Positions 41,820 to 49,678 of a stretch of DNA of 64,000 nucleotides are shown here, piece by piece (within the stretch, counting starts at the first letter, position 1; each line of letters begins with the position of its first letter). Made by a program: the position numbers and the translations under genes. The stretch covers positions 372,001 through 436,000 of the forward strand of contig NZ_QXTH01000001.1 in NCBI RefSeq assembly GCF_003946865.1. The letters run 5' to 3'. This DNA comes from Antribacter gilvus (GTDB taxonomy: Bacteria; Actinomycetota; Actinomycetes; Actinomycetales; Cellulomonadaceae). The notes beneath the pieces are model-generated. The model had not been told where the DNA came from, searched no databases, and saw only the letters and a program-made list of their open reading frames with translations.

Positions 41820-42664
41820 CGTGCGTCCTCCGGTGCGGCGTGACGCCCCGGGCGGGCCGGGTCTGAGGTGACGCGGCCGCCCGAGGCGGCCCCGACGACG
41901 TCGGGCAACGCGACCGGCGCCTCCCGCGTGGAGGCGAGGATCTCCGCGAGGTGCATCGGGCGTATGCCCGTGCCCTGGCGGGAGAGGCCGCCGCCGATGT
42001 GCATGAGGCAGGACCAGTCGCCCGCGGTGACCACCTCGGCCTGGGTGGCGCGGATGCTGGCGACCTTGTCGTCGAGCATCGCGGCGGAGGTGGGCGCGTT
42101 CTTCACGGCGAACGTGCCGCCGAACCCGCAGCAGCCCTCGGCGCCACCGAGCTCGGCGAGGTCCAGGTCGGCGACGGCGCGCAGCAGGCGCATCGGCCGG
42201 TCGCCCACGCGCAGCATCCGCAGCGAGTGGCAGGTGGGGTGGTAGGTCACGCGGTGGGGGAACCAGGCGCCCACGTCGGTGACCCCGAGGACGTCGACCA
42301 GCAGCTCGGACAGCTCGTAGGTGTGCTCGGCGACGGCGGCCGCGGTCCCGGCCAGCTCGTCGAACCCGGCCCGGCGGCAGACGGACGCCTGCTGGTGCCG
42401 GATGGAGCCGGTGCACGAACCGGACGGCACGACGATCGCGTCCCACTCCCCGTCGAGCACGGGGGCGAACGTCTCGACGTGGTTCCGGATGACCGGGACG
42501 GCCTCGCGGGCATAGCCGGTGTTGACGTGCATCTGCCCGCAGCACGCCTGGCCGGCGGGGAACACGACCTCGTGCCCCAGCCGTTCGAGCAGAGTGACGG
42601 TCGCGGCGGGTGCCTGCGGGAACATCGCGTCGGCGATGCAGGTCGCGGCGAGGGCGATCCGCAT
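41816..42664 (-). CDS. lutA: L-lactate utilisation protein LutA (CCG-domain Fe-S oxidoreductase)
   Basis: 282 aa from the ATG at 42664 with GAGGAAGGAGA upstream; the frame is open for 27 further codons but the domain begins at MRIALAATCIADAMFP. Two cysteine-rich CCG domains: AGQACCGQMHVNTGY and GAEGCCGFGGTFAVKN, with CTGSIRH and YHPTCHSLR cysteines between. These domains bind the active-site Fe-S cluster in LutA, GlpC and heterodisulfide reductases. First gene of lutABC, divergent from a FadR-type regulator across two operator-like palindromes. Confidence 0.92.
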   Translation of the reverse strand: MRIALAATCIADAMFPQAPAATVTLLERLGHEVVFPAGQACCGQMHVNTGYAREAVPVIRNHVETFAPVLDGEWDAIVVPSGSCTGSIRHQQASVCRRAGFDELAGTAAAVAEHTYELSELLVDVLGVTDVGAWFPHRVTYHPTCHSLRMLRVGDRPMRLLRAVADLDLAELGGAEGCCGFGGTFAVKNAPTSAAMLDDKVASIRATQAEVVTAGDWSCLMHIGGGLSRQGTGIRPMHLAEILASTREAPVALPDVVGAASGGRVTSDPARPGRHAAPEDAR

Positions 42665-42710
42665 GGGGTCTCCTTCCTCGGGGACGGGCGCGAGCGACGC
42701 ACGACTCTGT

Positions 42711-42723
42711 GTGGCCGGACCAC
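42711..42723. promoter_or_regulatory. GntR-type operator, site 1
   Basis: GTGGCCGGACCAC, a palindrome with GTGG/CCAC arms, 47 bases upstream of lutA. Confidence 0.5.
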
Positions 42724-42744
42724 GCACGCGCCAACTGTAGCCCA

Positions 42745-42759
42745 TGTGGACCGACCACA
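42745..42759. promoter_or_regulatory. GntR-type operator, site 2
   Basis: TGTGGACCGACCACA, TGTGG/CCACA arms around ACCGA, in the promoter region of the regulator and 34 bases from site 1. FadR-family proteins typically bind TGGT/ACCA-type palindromes. Confidence 0.55.
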
Positions 42760-42773
42760 GGTAGGATCGGCGG

Positions 42774-43508
42774 GTGCGTACTCACGAGCGCGTCCTCGCG
42801 CAGATCGAGGCTGACCTCCGGTCCGGCAAGTGGGGCCTTGGCGAGCGGCTGCCCGGCGAGCGGGCGCTGGCCGAGCAGCTCGGCGTCTCGCGGCCGTCGG
42901 TCCGCGAGGCCATCCGGATCCTCGAGGCGATGGGCATCGTCCGCACGGCCGTCGGCTCCGGCCCCACCTCGGGCGCCACGGTGATCGACCGCCCCGCGGC
43001 GGGCCTCGGTGCGGCCGTCCGCCTGCACGTCGCCTCGGGCACGCTCGCGGTGTCCGACGTCGTCGCGACGCGCACCCTCCTCGAGTCATGGGCGGCGCGC
43101 GAGGCGGCCACGCGGATAGGCGCCCCCGACGCGACGGAGCCGCCCGTTCCCGCCGCCGAGCACCAGTACCTCGACGAGGCGTGGCGGCTGCTGGGCGCGA
43201 TGGACGACCCGGGCCTGTCGGTCGCGGAGTTCATCGAGCGCGACCAGGACTTCCACCTGCAGCTCGCCCGCATGGCCGGGAACCAGCTTGTCGAGGCGAT
43301 CATGACGGGGATGCGGTCGGCGGTCGGGTCGTACGTCACCGCGGGCGCGGAGCGCCTTCCCACCTGGGGCACGACGGCGGCGCGCCTGTCCGCCGAGCAC
43401 CGCACCATCCTCGACGCGATCGGGTCCGGCGACGCCGACACCGCGGAGAAGCTGGTCCGCGAGCACATCCAGGGCTTCTACCGCGAGACGGGCCTCGACG
43501 GGACGTGA
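42774..43508 (+). CDS. FadR-family GntR regulator of lutABC (LutR-like)
   Basis: 244 aa from a GTG. Winged HTH: RTHERVLAQIEADLRSGKWG, LGERLPGERALAEQLGVSRP, SVREAIRILEAMGIV; then an all-helical FCD ligand domain with ERDQDFHLQLARMAGN and LSAEHRTILDAIGSGDADTA, containing the metal/ligand histidines. TAGGAT at 42762-42767 lies six bases before the GTG, so the mRNA is probably leaderless. Divergent from lutABC with two palindromes in the gap; LutR, LldR and LctR are the named relatives. L-lactate is the expected effector. Confidence 0.87.
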   Translation: MRTHERVLAQIEADLRSGKWGLGERLPGERALAEQLGVSRPSVREAIRILEAMGIVRTAVGSGPTSGATVIDRPAAGLGAAVRLHVASGTLAVSDVVATRTLLESWAAREAATRIGAPDATEPPVPAAEHQYLDEAWRLLGAMDDPGLSVAEFIERDQDFHLQLARMAGNQLVEAIMTGMRSAVGSYVTAGAERLPTWGTTAARLSAEHRTILDAIGSGDADTAEKLVREHIQGFYRETGLDGT

Positions 43509-43577
43509 CGGGCTGCGAGTGCGCCGGGGTCGGGAGACGGTGAGGTGGACCGACCGGACGCACGAGAGGAGCAGGTC

Positions 43578-44027
43578 ATGGCGAGCGTCACCAAGTCCAT
43601 CGACGTCGACGTCCCCGTCCGCACCGCGTACAACCAGTGGACGCAGTTCGAGGAGTTCCCCCGCTTCATGGAGGGGGTCGAGGAGGTGCACCAGCTCGGC
43701 CCGACGAACCTCCACTGGAAGACGAAGATCGGGGGTGTCGAGCGGGAGTTCGACGCCGAGATCACCGAGCAGCACCCGGACGAGCGGGTCGCCTGGCGGA
43801 GCCTCACCGGACCGACGCAGGCCGGCGTCGTGACGTTCCACAAGCTGTCCGACGCCGAGTCGCGCGTCACCGTGCAGCTGGAGTGGGAGCCCGAGGGCTT
43901 CGTCGAGAAGGCCGGGAGCGCGCTCAACGTCGACGACCGTCGCGTCGCCGGCGACCTCGACCGGTTCAAGGAGTTCATCGAGTCCCGCGGCACCGAGACC
44001 GGCGCCTGGCGGGGTGACGTCGACTGA
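43578..44027 (+). CDS. SRPBCC-family protein (polyketide cyclase/COQ10-like)
   Basis: 149 aa from the ATG at 43578 after GAGAGGAGCAGG. Single START/SRPBCC domain: KSIDVDVPVRTAYNQWTQF, FPRFMEGVEEVHQLG, LHWKTKIGGVEREFDAEITE and TVQLEWEPEG, with a C-terminal helix DLDRFKEFIE. Such proteins bind hydrophobic ligands; the actual ligand is unknown. Monocistronic between the lut regulator and a long hairpin. A GTGGACCGACC sequence upstream (43545-43555) repeats part of the lut operator. Confidence 0.8.
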   Translation: MASVTKSIDVDVPVRTAYNQWTQFEEFPRFMEGVEEVHQLGPTNLHWKTKIGGVEREFDAEITEQHPDERVAWRSLTGPTQAGVVTFHKLSDAESRVTVQLEWEPEGFVEKAGSALNVDDRRVAGDLDRFKEFIESRGTETGAWRGDVD

Positions 44028-44055
44028 TCCCCTCCCTCTGCGGGCGGGGAGACGC

Positions 44056-44132
44056 GTGCCGAGACAGTGCGTTCGTCCGGTCCCGCGCAGGGTGACCTGC
44101 GCAGGGGGCGGACGAACGCACTGTCTCGGCAC
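44056..44132. terminator. Long hairpin with 24-bp perfect arms
   Basis: GTGCCGAGACAGTGCGTTCG (first 20 of 24 arm bases) is mirrored at 44109-44132, and the 29-base interior contains its own GCGCAGG/CCTGCGC hairpin. It follows the SRPBCC gene. The GCCGAGACAGTGC arm is a diverged version of GCCGAGGTAGTGC found elsewhere. Confidence 0.75.
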
Positions 44133-44227
44133 TGTTGATGCACAGGCCTGTGGATGACCGCGCACGCTTGTCGGCGGCGGTCTGTAGGTTGCTGGGAGTA
44201 CAGACGGCACCACCACAGGGGGCACTC

Positions 44228-44842
44228 ATGGACCTGGCGCGGGTCTCGCGGACGGCGCGAGAACTGATGGACCAGCACGGGCTGAAGGGCTGGACCTTCG
44301 GGTTCGACGACGCGATGCGCCGTGCCGGGCTCTGCGACCACGGCCGGCGGCGGATCAGCCTCTCGGCTCCGCTCGCCCGGCTGTACGACGAGGCGGACGT
44401 GCGGGAGACCGTGCTGCACGAGATCGCGCACGCGCTCGTGGGCCCGCGGCACGGGCACGACGGCACGTGGCGGGCGGCCGCGCGCCGGATCGGGTCGTCG
44501 GGACGGCGGTGCGTGGACGCGAAGGCGCCGGCTATCGACGGCCCGTGGGCCGGGGTGTGCACGGCGGGGCACCGGGTCACCCGGTTCCGGCGGCCGATGC
44601 GCCCCCTGTCGTGCTCGCTGTGCTCGCGACGGTTCGCGGCGGCGCACCTGCTCTCCTGGACGTATCAGGGGCAGGTGGTGCCGCTGGGGACGCGCTACGA
44701 GTCGGAGCTGCGGGAGATCCTGGCGGAGGCGGCCGTACGGGCCCCGGCGAACGGGACGCTCGTGGTGGGACCCGTGGACCCCGGCCGGCTCGGAGCGGAG
44801 GCGGGGGCGGAGTCGCCAGAGGGGGCGACAGCTCTGGGGTAG
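44228..44842 (+). CDS. SprT-like zinc metallopeptidase domain protein
   Basis: 204 aa; the ATG at 44228 follows CACAGGGGGC. The zinc motif HEIAHALV (His64, Glu65, His68) is followed by GHDGTW (His77), the pattern of SprT-like proteins. The C-terminal part holds a cysteine pair, CSLCSRRF, with VCTAGHR upstream, forming a probable zinc ribbon. Eukaryotic SPRTN relatives cleave DNA-protein crosslinks; bacterial SprT-like proteins are poorly characterised. It stands 28 bases upstream of fabH on the same strand. Confidence 0.8.
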   Translation: MDLARVSRTARELMDQHGLKGWTFGFDDAMRRAGLCDHGRRRISLSAPLARLYDEADVRETVLHEIAHALVGPRHGHDGTWRAAARRIGSSGRRCVDAKAPAIDGPWAGVCTAGHRVTRFRRPMRPLSCSLCSRRFAAAHLLSWTYQGQVVPLGTRYESELREILAEAAVRAPANGTLVVGPVDPGRLGAEAGAESPEGATALG

Positions 44843-44870
44843 GCCCACCGTTATCGCGTACTTTGGGCCC

Positions 44871-45905
44871 ATGGCCACCGCACTCTCGCTCCCCGCCGGT
44901 GCCGCCGGCTCCCGCATCATCGGGCTGGGGCACCACCAGCCGGAGAAGGTCCTCACCAACGACGACATCGCCGGGCTGGTGGAGACCAACGACGAGTGGA
45001 TCCGGTCGCGGACCGGCATCATCACCCGCCATGTCGCGGCCGACGACGTCACGGTCGCCGACCTGGCGACGGCCGCGGCCCGGCACGCGCTGGACGACGC
45101 GGGGGTGACGGCCGACGACGTCGACCTCGTCATCGTGGCGACAGCCACGAACGCGGACCGCTCGCCCAACACCGCGGGCCGTGTGGCCTACGCGCTGCGC
45201 ACCGGGTACCAGCCGGGCGAGTCGACGCCGGAGGAGGCGGTCCCGCTCGACCTGCGCGACGTCGTCGGCCCGGCGGCGCTCGACCTGAACGTGGCGTGCT
45301 CCGGGTTCGCGCACGCGATGGGGCTCGCAGACCAGGCGATCCGCACCGGCACCTCGCGGACGGCGCTGGTGATCGGCGCGGAGAAGCTCACCGCGTTCAC
45401 CGACTGGACCGACCGTTCCACGTGCATCCTCACGGCGGACGGCGCCGGGGCGGCGGTGCTGAGGGCGTCGGACGTGCCTGCGGTGGGGCCGGTGGTGTGG
45501 GGGACCGAGCCGGAGCTGACGCCCGCCGTCCGGATCGAGGAGCCGCTGATGACGTTCCAGCAGGACGGCCGGTCGGTCTTCAAGTGGGCCATCACCCGGG
45601 CGGCGGAGCGGGCGCGCTCCGTGGTGGCGGCGTCGGGGCTCACGCTCGACGACGTGGAGGTGCTGGTCGCGCACCAGGCGAACCTGCGGATCATCGAGCC
45701 GCTGGCCAAGTCGCTGGGGATGGACGACCGCATCGTGGTGACGGACATCGTGGAGTCGGGGAACACGTCGGCAGCCAGTATCCCGATGGGGCTGTCGAAG
45801 TGGTGGCACGCCGGCAAGATCCCCGCAGGCGTGCCCGCCCTGCTGTTCGGGTTCGGCGGCGGCTTCGCATGGGCCGGCCAGGTGGTCCTGACGCCGGAGC
45901 GCTGA
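44871..45905 (+). CDS. fabH: 3-oxoacyl-ACP synthase III (KAS III)
   Basis: 344 aa. Thiolase fold with the catalytic triad visible: Cys in LNVACSGFAHAMG, His in VLVAHQANLRI and Asn in IVESGNTSAASIPMG. The N-terminus GSRIIGLGHHQPEKVLTNDDI and WIRSRTGI are classic FabH. It condenses an acyl-CoA starter with malonyl-ACP to begin fatty-acid synthesis. The chosen ATG lies just after the SprT-like gene and no other fatty-acid genes are nearby, so it may be a secondary KAS III rather than the one in the fab operon. Confidence 0.9.
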   Translation: MATALSLPAGAAGSRIIGLGHHQPEKVLTNDDIAGLVETNDEWIRSRTGIITRHVAADDVTVADLATAAARHALDDAGVTADDVDLVIVATATNADRSPNTAGRVAYALRTGYQPGESTPEEAVPLDLRDVVGPAALDLNVACSGFAHAMGLADQAIRTGTSRTALVIGAEKLTAFTDWTDRSTCILTADGAGAAVLRASDVPAVGPVVWGTEPELTPAVRIEEPLMTFQQDGRSVFKWAITRAAERARSVVAASGLTLDDVEVLVAHQANLRIIEPLAKSLGMDDRIVVTDIVESGNTSAASIPMGLSKWWHAGKIPAGVPALLFGFGGGFAWAGQVVLTPER

Positions 45906-45940
45906 AAGCGGTTTCCCGGCTGAGCCGGGAAGCGCTTCCC
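45904..45940 (+). promoter_or_regulatory. Two LacI-type operators before a Gfo/Idh gene
   Basis: GAAAGCGGTTTC (45904-45915, overlapping the fabH stop) and the perfect 14-base palindrome GGGAAGCGCTTCCC (45927-45940). The segment TTCCCGGCTGAGCCGGGAA between them can also form a hairpin that would end fabH. The core resembles GGAATGCGCTTTCC at 36319. Confidence 0.6.
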
Positions 45941-46021
45941 GAGGACCGGTCCGCGTGTGTAAGGTCGTGGCGCGGCCGCTCTGCGTCCGCCGGGTCGACG
46001 ACGACGAAGGAGTACCGGGAC

Positions 46022-47374
46022 ATGACCGACGCTGCGACCACCACGGGACGCCGCCGCTACGCCGTGATCGGCACGGGGCACCGTGCCGGGATGTACGTGG
46101 GCGCCCTGCTCGACGCCCACGCAGCCGACGGCGAGATCGTCGCGTGGGTCGAGCCCAACCCCGTCCGCGCGGCGGTGCACGAGGCGCGCGTCGCGGCCGC
46201 CGTGGGCGGGACCCGCCCGGTGTACGGCCCCGACGACCTCGAGAAGGCGATCGAGAACGAGCGCGTCGACCGCGTCATCGTCACCTCGCCCGACCGCACC
46301 CACGCCGACCTGGTCTGCCGCGCCCTGCGCGCCGGCGCCGACGTCGTGGTGGAGAAGCCCATCGCCGCCACCGCCGAGCAGGCCCGGCTCATCGTGGACG
46401 CCGTCCAGGAGACCGGCAAGGACGTCACCATGACGTTCAACTACCGGTACTCCCCGCGGAACGCCGCGCTGCGCGAGGTGATCCGCAGCGGTGAGATCGG
46501 CGACGTCGTCGCCGTCCACTTCGACTGGGCGCTCGACACCGTGCACGGCGCCGACTACTTCCGCCGCTGGCACCGCGAGAAGGACGTGAGCGGTGGCCTC
46601 CTGGTGCACAAGTCGAGCCACCACTTCGACCTCGTGAACTGGTGGACGGGCCTGGCACCGCGCCGCGTCTTCGCGGCGGGCGGACGCCGGTTCTACGGCG
46701 ACGACGCCGCCCACGCCACGTACGAGCCCAACGAGACGGAGCAGGCGCTGCAGGCTCAGGGCGTCGACCCGTGGGCGCTCGACCTCGACAAGAACCCCTA
46801 CCTCAGCGAGCTCTACGGGCCGGAGGCCCAGGCAGTCGACGGCTATCGCCGCGACCGCTCCGTCTTCGACCCGGACATCGAGCTCGAGGACACCCTGTCG
46901 CTGGTCGTGGAGTACGAGAAGGGCGCAGTGCTCACGTACTCCCTCGTGGCCCACGCGCCGTTCGAGGGCTACCGCGTGGTGGTGACCGGGACGCGCGGCC
47001 GCGCCGAGCTGGAGGTCGTGGAGCGCGGTTCCGTCGCCTTCGGCGAGTCCGGCACCGCGGTGATCGACCCGAGCGCCACTCCCGAGGCCTGGGAGAACGA
47101 CCCGCGGCCGTTCGGCGAGCGGCTGGTCGTGCAGCGCCACTGGGAGCGGGCGCGCGAGTGGCCCATCGCGGAGGGCATCGGCGGGCACGGTGGCGGCGAC
47201 GCCTTCCTGCTGCGCGACGTCTTCACAGGCGCGCCCGACGACGACCCCCTCGGCCGGGCGGCCGGCTACCTCGACGGCGTGCGGGCGTCGGCGGTGGGCT
47301 ACGCGGGCAACCGCTCGCTCGCGACGGGCGACCCGGTCGCGCTCGACGACCTGGGTCTCGGGGTCTCTCTCTGA
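46022..47374 (+). CDS. Gfo/Idh/MocA family oxidoreductase
   Basis: 450 aa, longer than most family members. The ATG at 46022 follows GAAGGAGTACC. Rossmann motif YAVIGTGHRAGMYVGAL, EKP motif DVVVEKPIAATAE, then TFNYRYSPRNAALREVI and GGLLVHKSSHHFDLVNWWTG, which supplies the catalytic-type lysine and histidines. An extra loop of about 70 residues (near 220-290) separates the two halves of the C-terminal domain. Alone in its transcription unit, preceded by two LacI-type operators and followed by a convergent hairpin. Probably acts on a sugar or sugar acid not identified here. Confidence 0.87.
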   Translation: MTDAATTTGRRRYAVIGTGHRAGMYVGALLDAHAADGEIVAWVEPNPVRAAVHEARVAAAVGGTRPVYGPDDLEKAIENERVDRVIVTSPDRTHADLVCRALRAGADVVVEKPIAATAEQARLIVDAVQETGKDVTMTFNYRYSPRNAALREVIRSGEIGDVVAVHFDWALDTVHGADYFRRWHREKDVSGGLLVHKSSHHFDLVNWWTGLAPRRVFAAGGRRFYGDDAAHATYEPNETEQALQAQGVDPWALDLDKNPYLSELYGPEAQAVDGYRRDRSVFDPDIELEDTLSLVVEYEKGAVLTYSLVAHAPFEGYRVVVTGTRGRAELEVVERGSVAFGESGTAVIDPSATPEAWENDPRPFGERLVVQRHWERAREWPIAEGIGGHGGGDAFLLRDVFTGAPDDDPLGRAAGYLDGVRASAVGYAGNRSLATGDPVALDDLGLGVSL

Positions 47375-47379
47375 GGTCC

Positions 47380-47422
47380 GGGTCCGGTACCCGAGGTCGC
47401 CGAGACCTCGGGCACCGGACCC
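47380..47422. terminator. Hairpin between convergent genes
   Basis: GGGTCCGGTACCCGAGGTC and GACCTCGGGCACCGGACCC are complementary except for one pair, around GCCGA, between the Gfo/Idh and AEC transporter genes. Confidence 0.75.
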
Positions 47423-47439
47423 TCGGCCGTCCGGGCTCC

Positions 47440-48516
47440 TCAGGCGGGGAGGAGGGCGCCGATGATCACGAGCACCGGGACGCAGACCGCCGTCGTGGCG
47501 AGGCAGGCGCGGCTCACCGGGCCCTCGAAGCAGCGGTACCGCGTCGCGTAGACGACGACGTTCTGCGCCGTCGGCAGAGCCGCCATCGTGACGACCACCG
47601 CCAGCGCTCCCCCGTCGAGCCCGACCGCGCGGCCCACCACCCACGCCAGCAGCGGGTGCAGCACGTTCCGGGCCAGCACCACGAGCAGCACCACCCAGCG
47701 TTCGCGGGTGGCTGGGACCCCGTCGGCGTCGAGCGCGGCAGCGGCCAGAACCCCCGCGCCCGACGACGAAGCCCCCGCGGCGTCAGTCCCCGGCCGGGGC
47801 AGGGCGAGCGTCATGCCGAACGTCAGCAGGGCGAGGGGCGGTGCCGCGGCCCCGAGCAGGTCGAACGGCGCGAGGACCGCCTCGGGGAGACGGTGGCCCA
47901 CGGCCCACCCGAGCAGGGACGCGACCACCCCGGCGAGCGTGCCGAGCGTCACCGGGTTCCGCAGGGCGACGAGGAGCACTCCGCCGCGCGGGCGGCGCGG
48001 GCGGCCGGGGCCGGTCGCGGGACCCGCCGCTGACTCAGGAGTCGGGCCCGCCGCCGGGTCGAGCGCCGCCTGCCCCGCCGCCCGGTCGAGGGCCGCGAAG
48101 GCGACCGGCGCGAGCACGAGGAGCTGGAACAGCAGCGTCGGCACCACGGCGAGGGCGTCGCCGAACAGGTACACCGCGAGCGGGATGCCGATGTTGCCGG
48201 CGTTGACGTACGACCCGGCGAGCGTGGTCATGATCGCGGGCCGCCACGGGAGCCGCACCGCCGCCCGGGCGAGGACCGCGACGACCAGGGCGAGCGCCGC
48301 CGTCGTGCCCCAGGTCACCAGGGCGGGGCGGGAGACCACCGTCGCGAGGTCGGTCCGGGCCAGTGTGACGAACAGGAGGCACGGCGCCGCGAGCGTGAAC
48401 GACACCGCCGCGAGGACCTCGCGCGCCTGGGCGGGGAGCAACCGCCGGGCCTGGGTGAACCAGCCGAGGGCGACCACCGCCCCCATCGACCCGAGGGCGA
48501 GGAGGACGGCGCTCAC
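47440..48516 (-). CDS. AEC-family transporter (auxin-efflux-carrier type)
   Basis: 358 aa polytopic membrane protein from a GTG at 48516. About ten hydrophobic segments in two groups, with a hydrophilic Gly/Ala/Pro-rich loop in the middle (about 155-190) and a second low-complexity loop near 250-275. Family-typical features: SYVNAGNIGIPLAVYLFGD in the first half and MAALPTAQNVVVYATRY in the second. Members are thought to carry carboxylates such as malate or malonate; the substrate here is unknown. It is the last gene on the minus strand after the Gfo/Idh gene, 28 bases downstream. Confidence 0.82.
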   Translation of the reverse strand: MSAVLLALGSMGAVVALGWFTQARRLLPAQAREVLAAVSFTLAAPCLLFVTLARTDLATVVSRPALVTWGTTAALALVVAVLARAAVRLPWRPAIMTTLAGSYVNAGNIGIPLAVYLFGDALAVVPTLLFQLLVLAPVAFAALDRAAGQAALDPAAGPTPESAAGPATGPGRPRRPRGGVLLVALRNPVTLGTLAGVVASLLGWAVGHRLPEAVLAPFDLLGAAAPPLALLTFGMTLALPRPGTDAAGASSSGAGVLAAAALDADGVPATRERWVVLLVVLARNVLHPLLAWVVGRAVGLDGGALAVVVTMAALPTAQNVVVYATRYRCFEGPVSRACLATTAVCVPVLVIIGALLPA

Positions 48517-48544
48517 GGGATCACTGTCCCCCGCGTCGGTCGGG

Positions 48545-49678
48545 TCAGCTCGTCCAGGGTGCGCCCAGCTCCGTGAACGTGCGCTGCTCCCGCGCGACGC
48601 GCTCGCACCAGGCGGCCACGTCCCGCACCACAGGCCTGCGGTCGTCGCCCTCGCCGAACCACTCCACGCAGGACGGATCGATCGCCGTCGGCTCCGACGC
48701 CGTCCGTACCGCGTCGAGGACGCGCATGAAGGCGCCGGTCTCGCCCACGTCGCACAGCAGCCGGCGCGCCGGGTCCTGCCGTGCGGCGAGGAGGTCGTCG
48801 AGGAGCGGCGTGCGTACGTACGACTTCTCGGCCGTGACCCGTGGGGTGCGGAGCCGGACGATGTCGTGCTCGTACTCGAGCTCCAGCTCGCCGTCCGTGC
48901 CGAGCACCAGGATCTTCGCGGGGGTCCGCTCGGAGGCGCACAGGGTGAGGCCGAACCCGTACCGCGTGCCGTCCGTGCCCACCACCCGCACCGCCGAGGT
49001 GTCGTCGGCCTCGATCGGGTTGGCGCGCCAGAGGTCCACGTCCACGTAGGACACGTCCTCGGCGGTCCGGGCGCCGCCGATGCGGAGGGCGGTCGCCACG
49101 GCGTGGGCGAGCGGGTTGGTCACCACGCCGTCCACGACGGCGCGGCCGTCGAGCCGACGCCGGCCCGCCCAGGGCGCCCGACCCCAGTAGCCGGCGGTCC
49201 GCACCCAGGTGCCGACCGCGCCCACGCCGAGGACGTCGCCGATCTCGCCCCGCGCGACCAGGTCGGCGGCAGCGGCGACGGCGTGCGAGCCGAACGTCTG
49301 GAAGCCGACCTGGCACCGCCTGCCGGTCCGCTCCGCGACGGCGACCAGCTCGGCGTGCTCGACGAGCGACGCGGCCGTGGGCTTCTCGAGCAGCACGTCC
49401 ACGCCGGCCTCCATCGCGACGCGCGCGAGCGGGAGGTGCGTGTGGATGGGGGTGGCGAGCACGACGACGTCGGGCCGCACGCTCTCGTCCGGGCTGGACA
49501 GCAGGTCGCCCAGCGTGGGGAACCAGGGGGCGTCCGACTCGTCGGGCGCGGGCTCCCGCGGGTCGACGACGGCGCTCAGCCGGGCCGTGCCCTTCGCGTC
49601 GAGCTCGGCGACGGCCCGCACGTGAGAGGCGCCGTGGCCGTGGATACCCACCACGGCCACCTTGGCCGGAAGGCTCAT
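48545..49678 (-). CDS. Gfo/Idh/MocA family oxidoreductase coupled to a LacI-DUF6807 gene
   Basis: 377 aa; the ATG at 49678 overlaps the upstream stop (ATGA). Rossmann glycine motif VAVVGIHGHGASHVRAVAEL, EKP motif DVLLEKPTAASLVEHAEL, then VVDGVVTNPLAHAVATALRI and EADDTSAVRV in the C-terminal domain. The NPLAH segment replaces the more usual GGG...H motif. Directly coupled to the LacI-DUF6807 fusion, echoing the Gfo/Idh-DUF6807 pair at 18293-20343. Confidence 0.87.
   Translation of the reverse strand: MSLPAKVAVVGIHGHGASHVRAVAELDAKGTARLSAVVDPREPAPDESDAPWFPTLGDLLSSPDESVRPDVVVLATPIHTHLPLARVAMEAGVDVLLEKPTAASLVEHAELVAVAERTGRRCQVGFQTFGSHAVAAAADLVARGEIGDVLGVGAVGTWVRTAGYWGRAPWAGRRRLDGRAVVDGVVTNPLAHAVATALRIGGARTAEDVSYVDVDLWRANPIEADDTSAVRVVGTDGTRYGFGLTLCASERTPAKILVLGTDGELELEYEHDIVRLRTPRVTAEKSYVRTPLLDDLLAARQDPARRLLCDVGETGAFMRVLDAVRTASEPTAIDPSCVEWFGEGDDRRPVVRDVAAWCERVAREQRTFTELGAPWTS

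Noticed and set aside
40203-43028. A 941-codon minus-strand frame that seemed to fuse a novel N-terminus to LutB
   Set aside because: The first 400 codons are the out-of-frame reading of lutA and the GntR region; a start at 41819 with 4-bp overlap gives a normal LutB.
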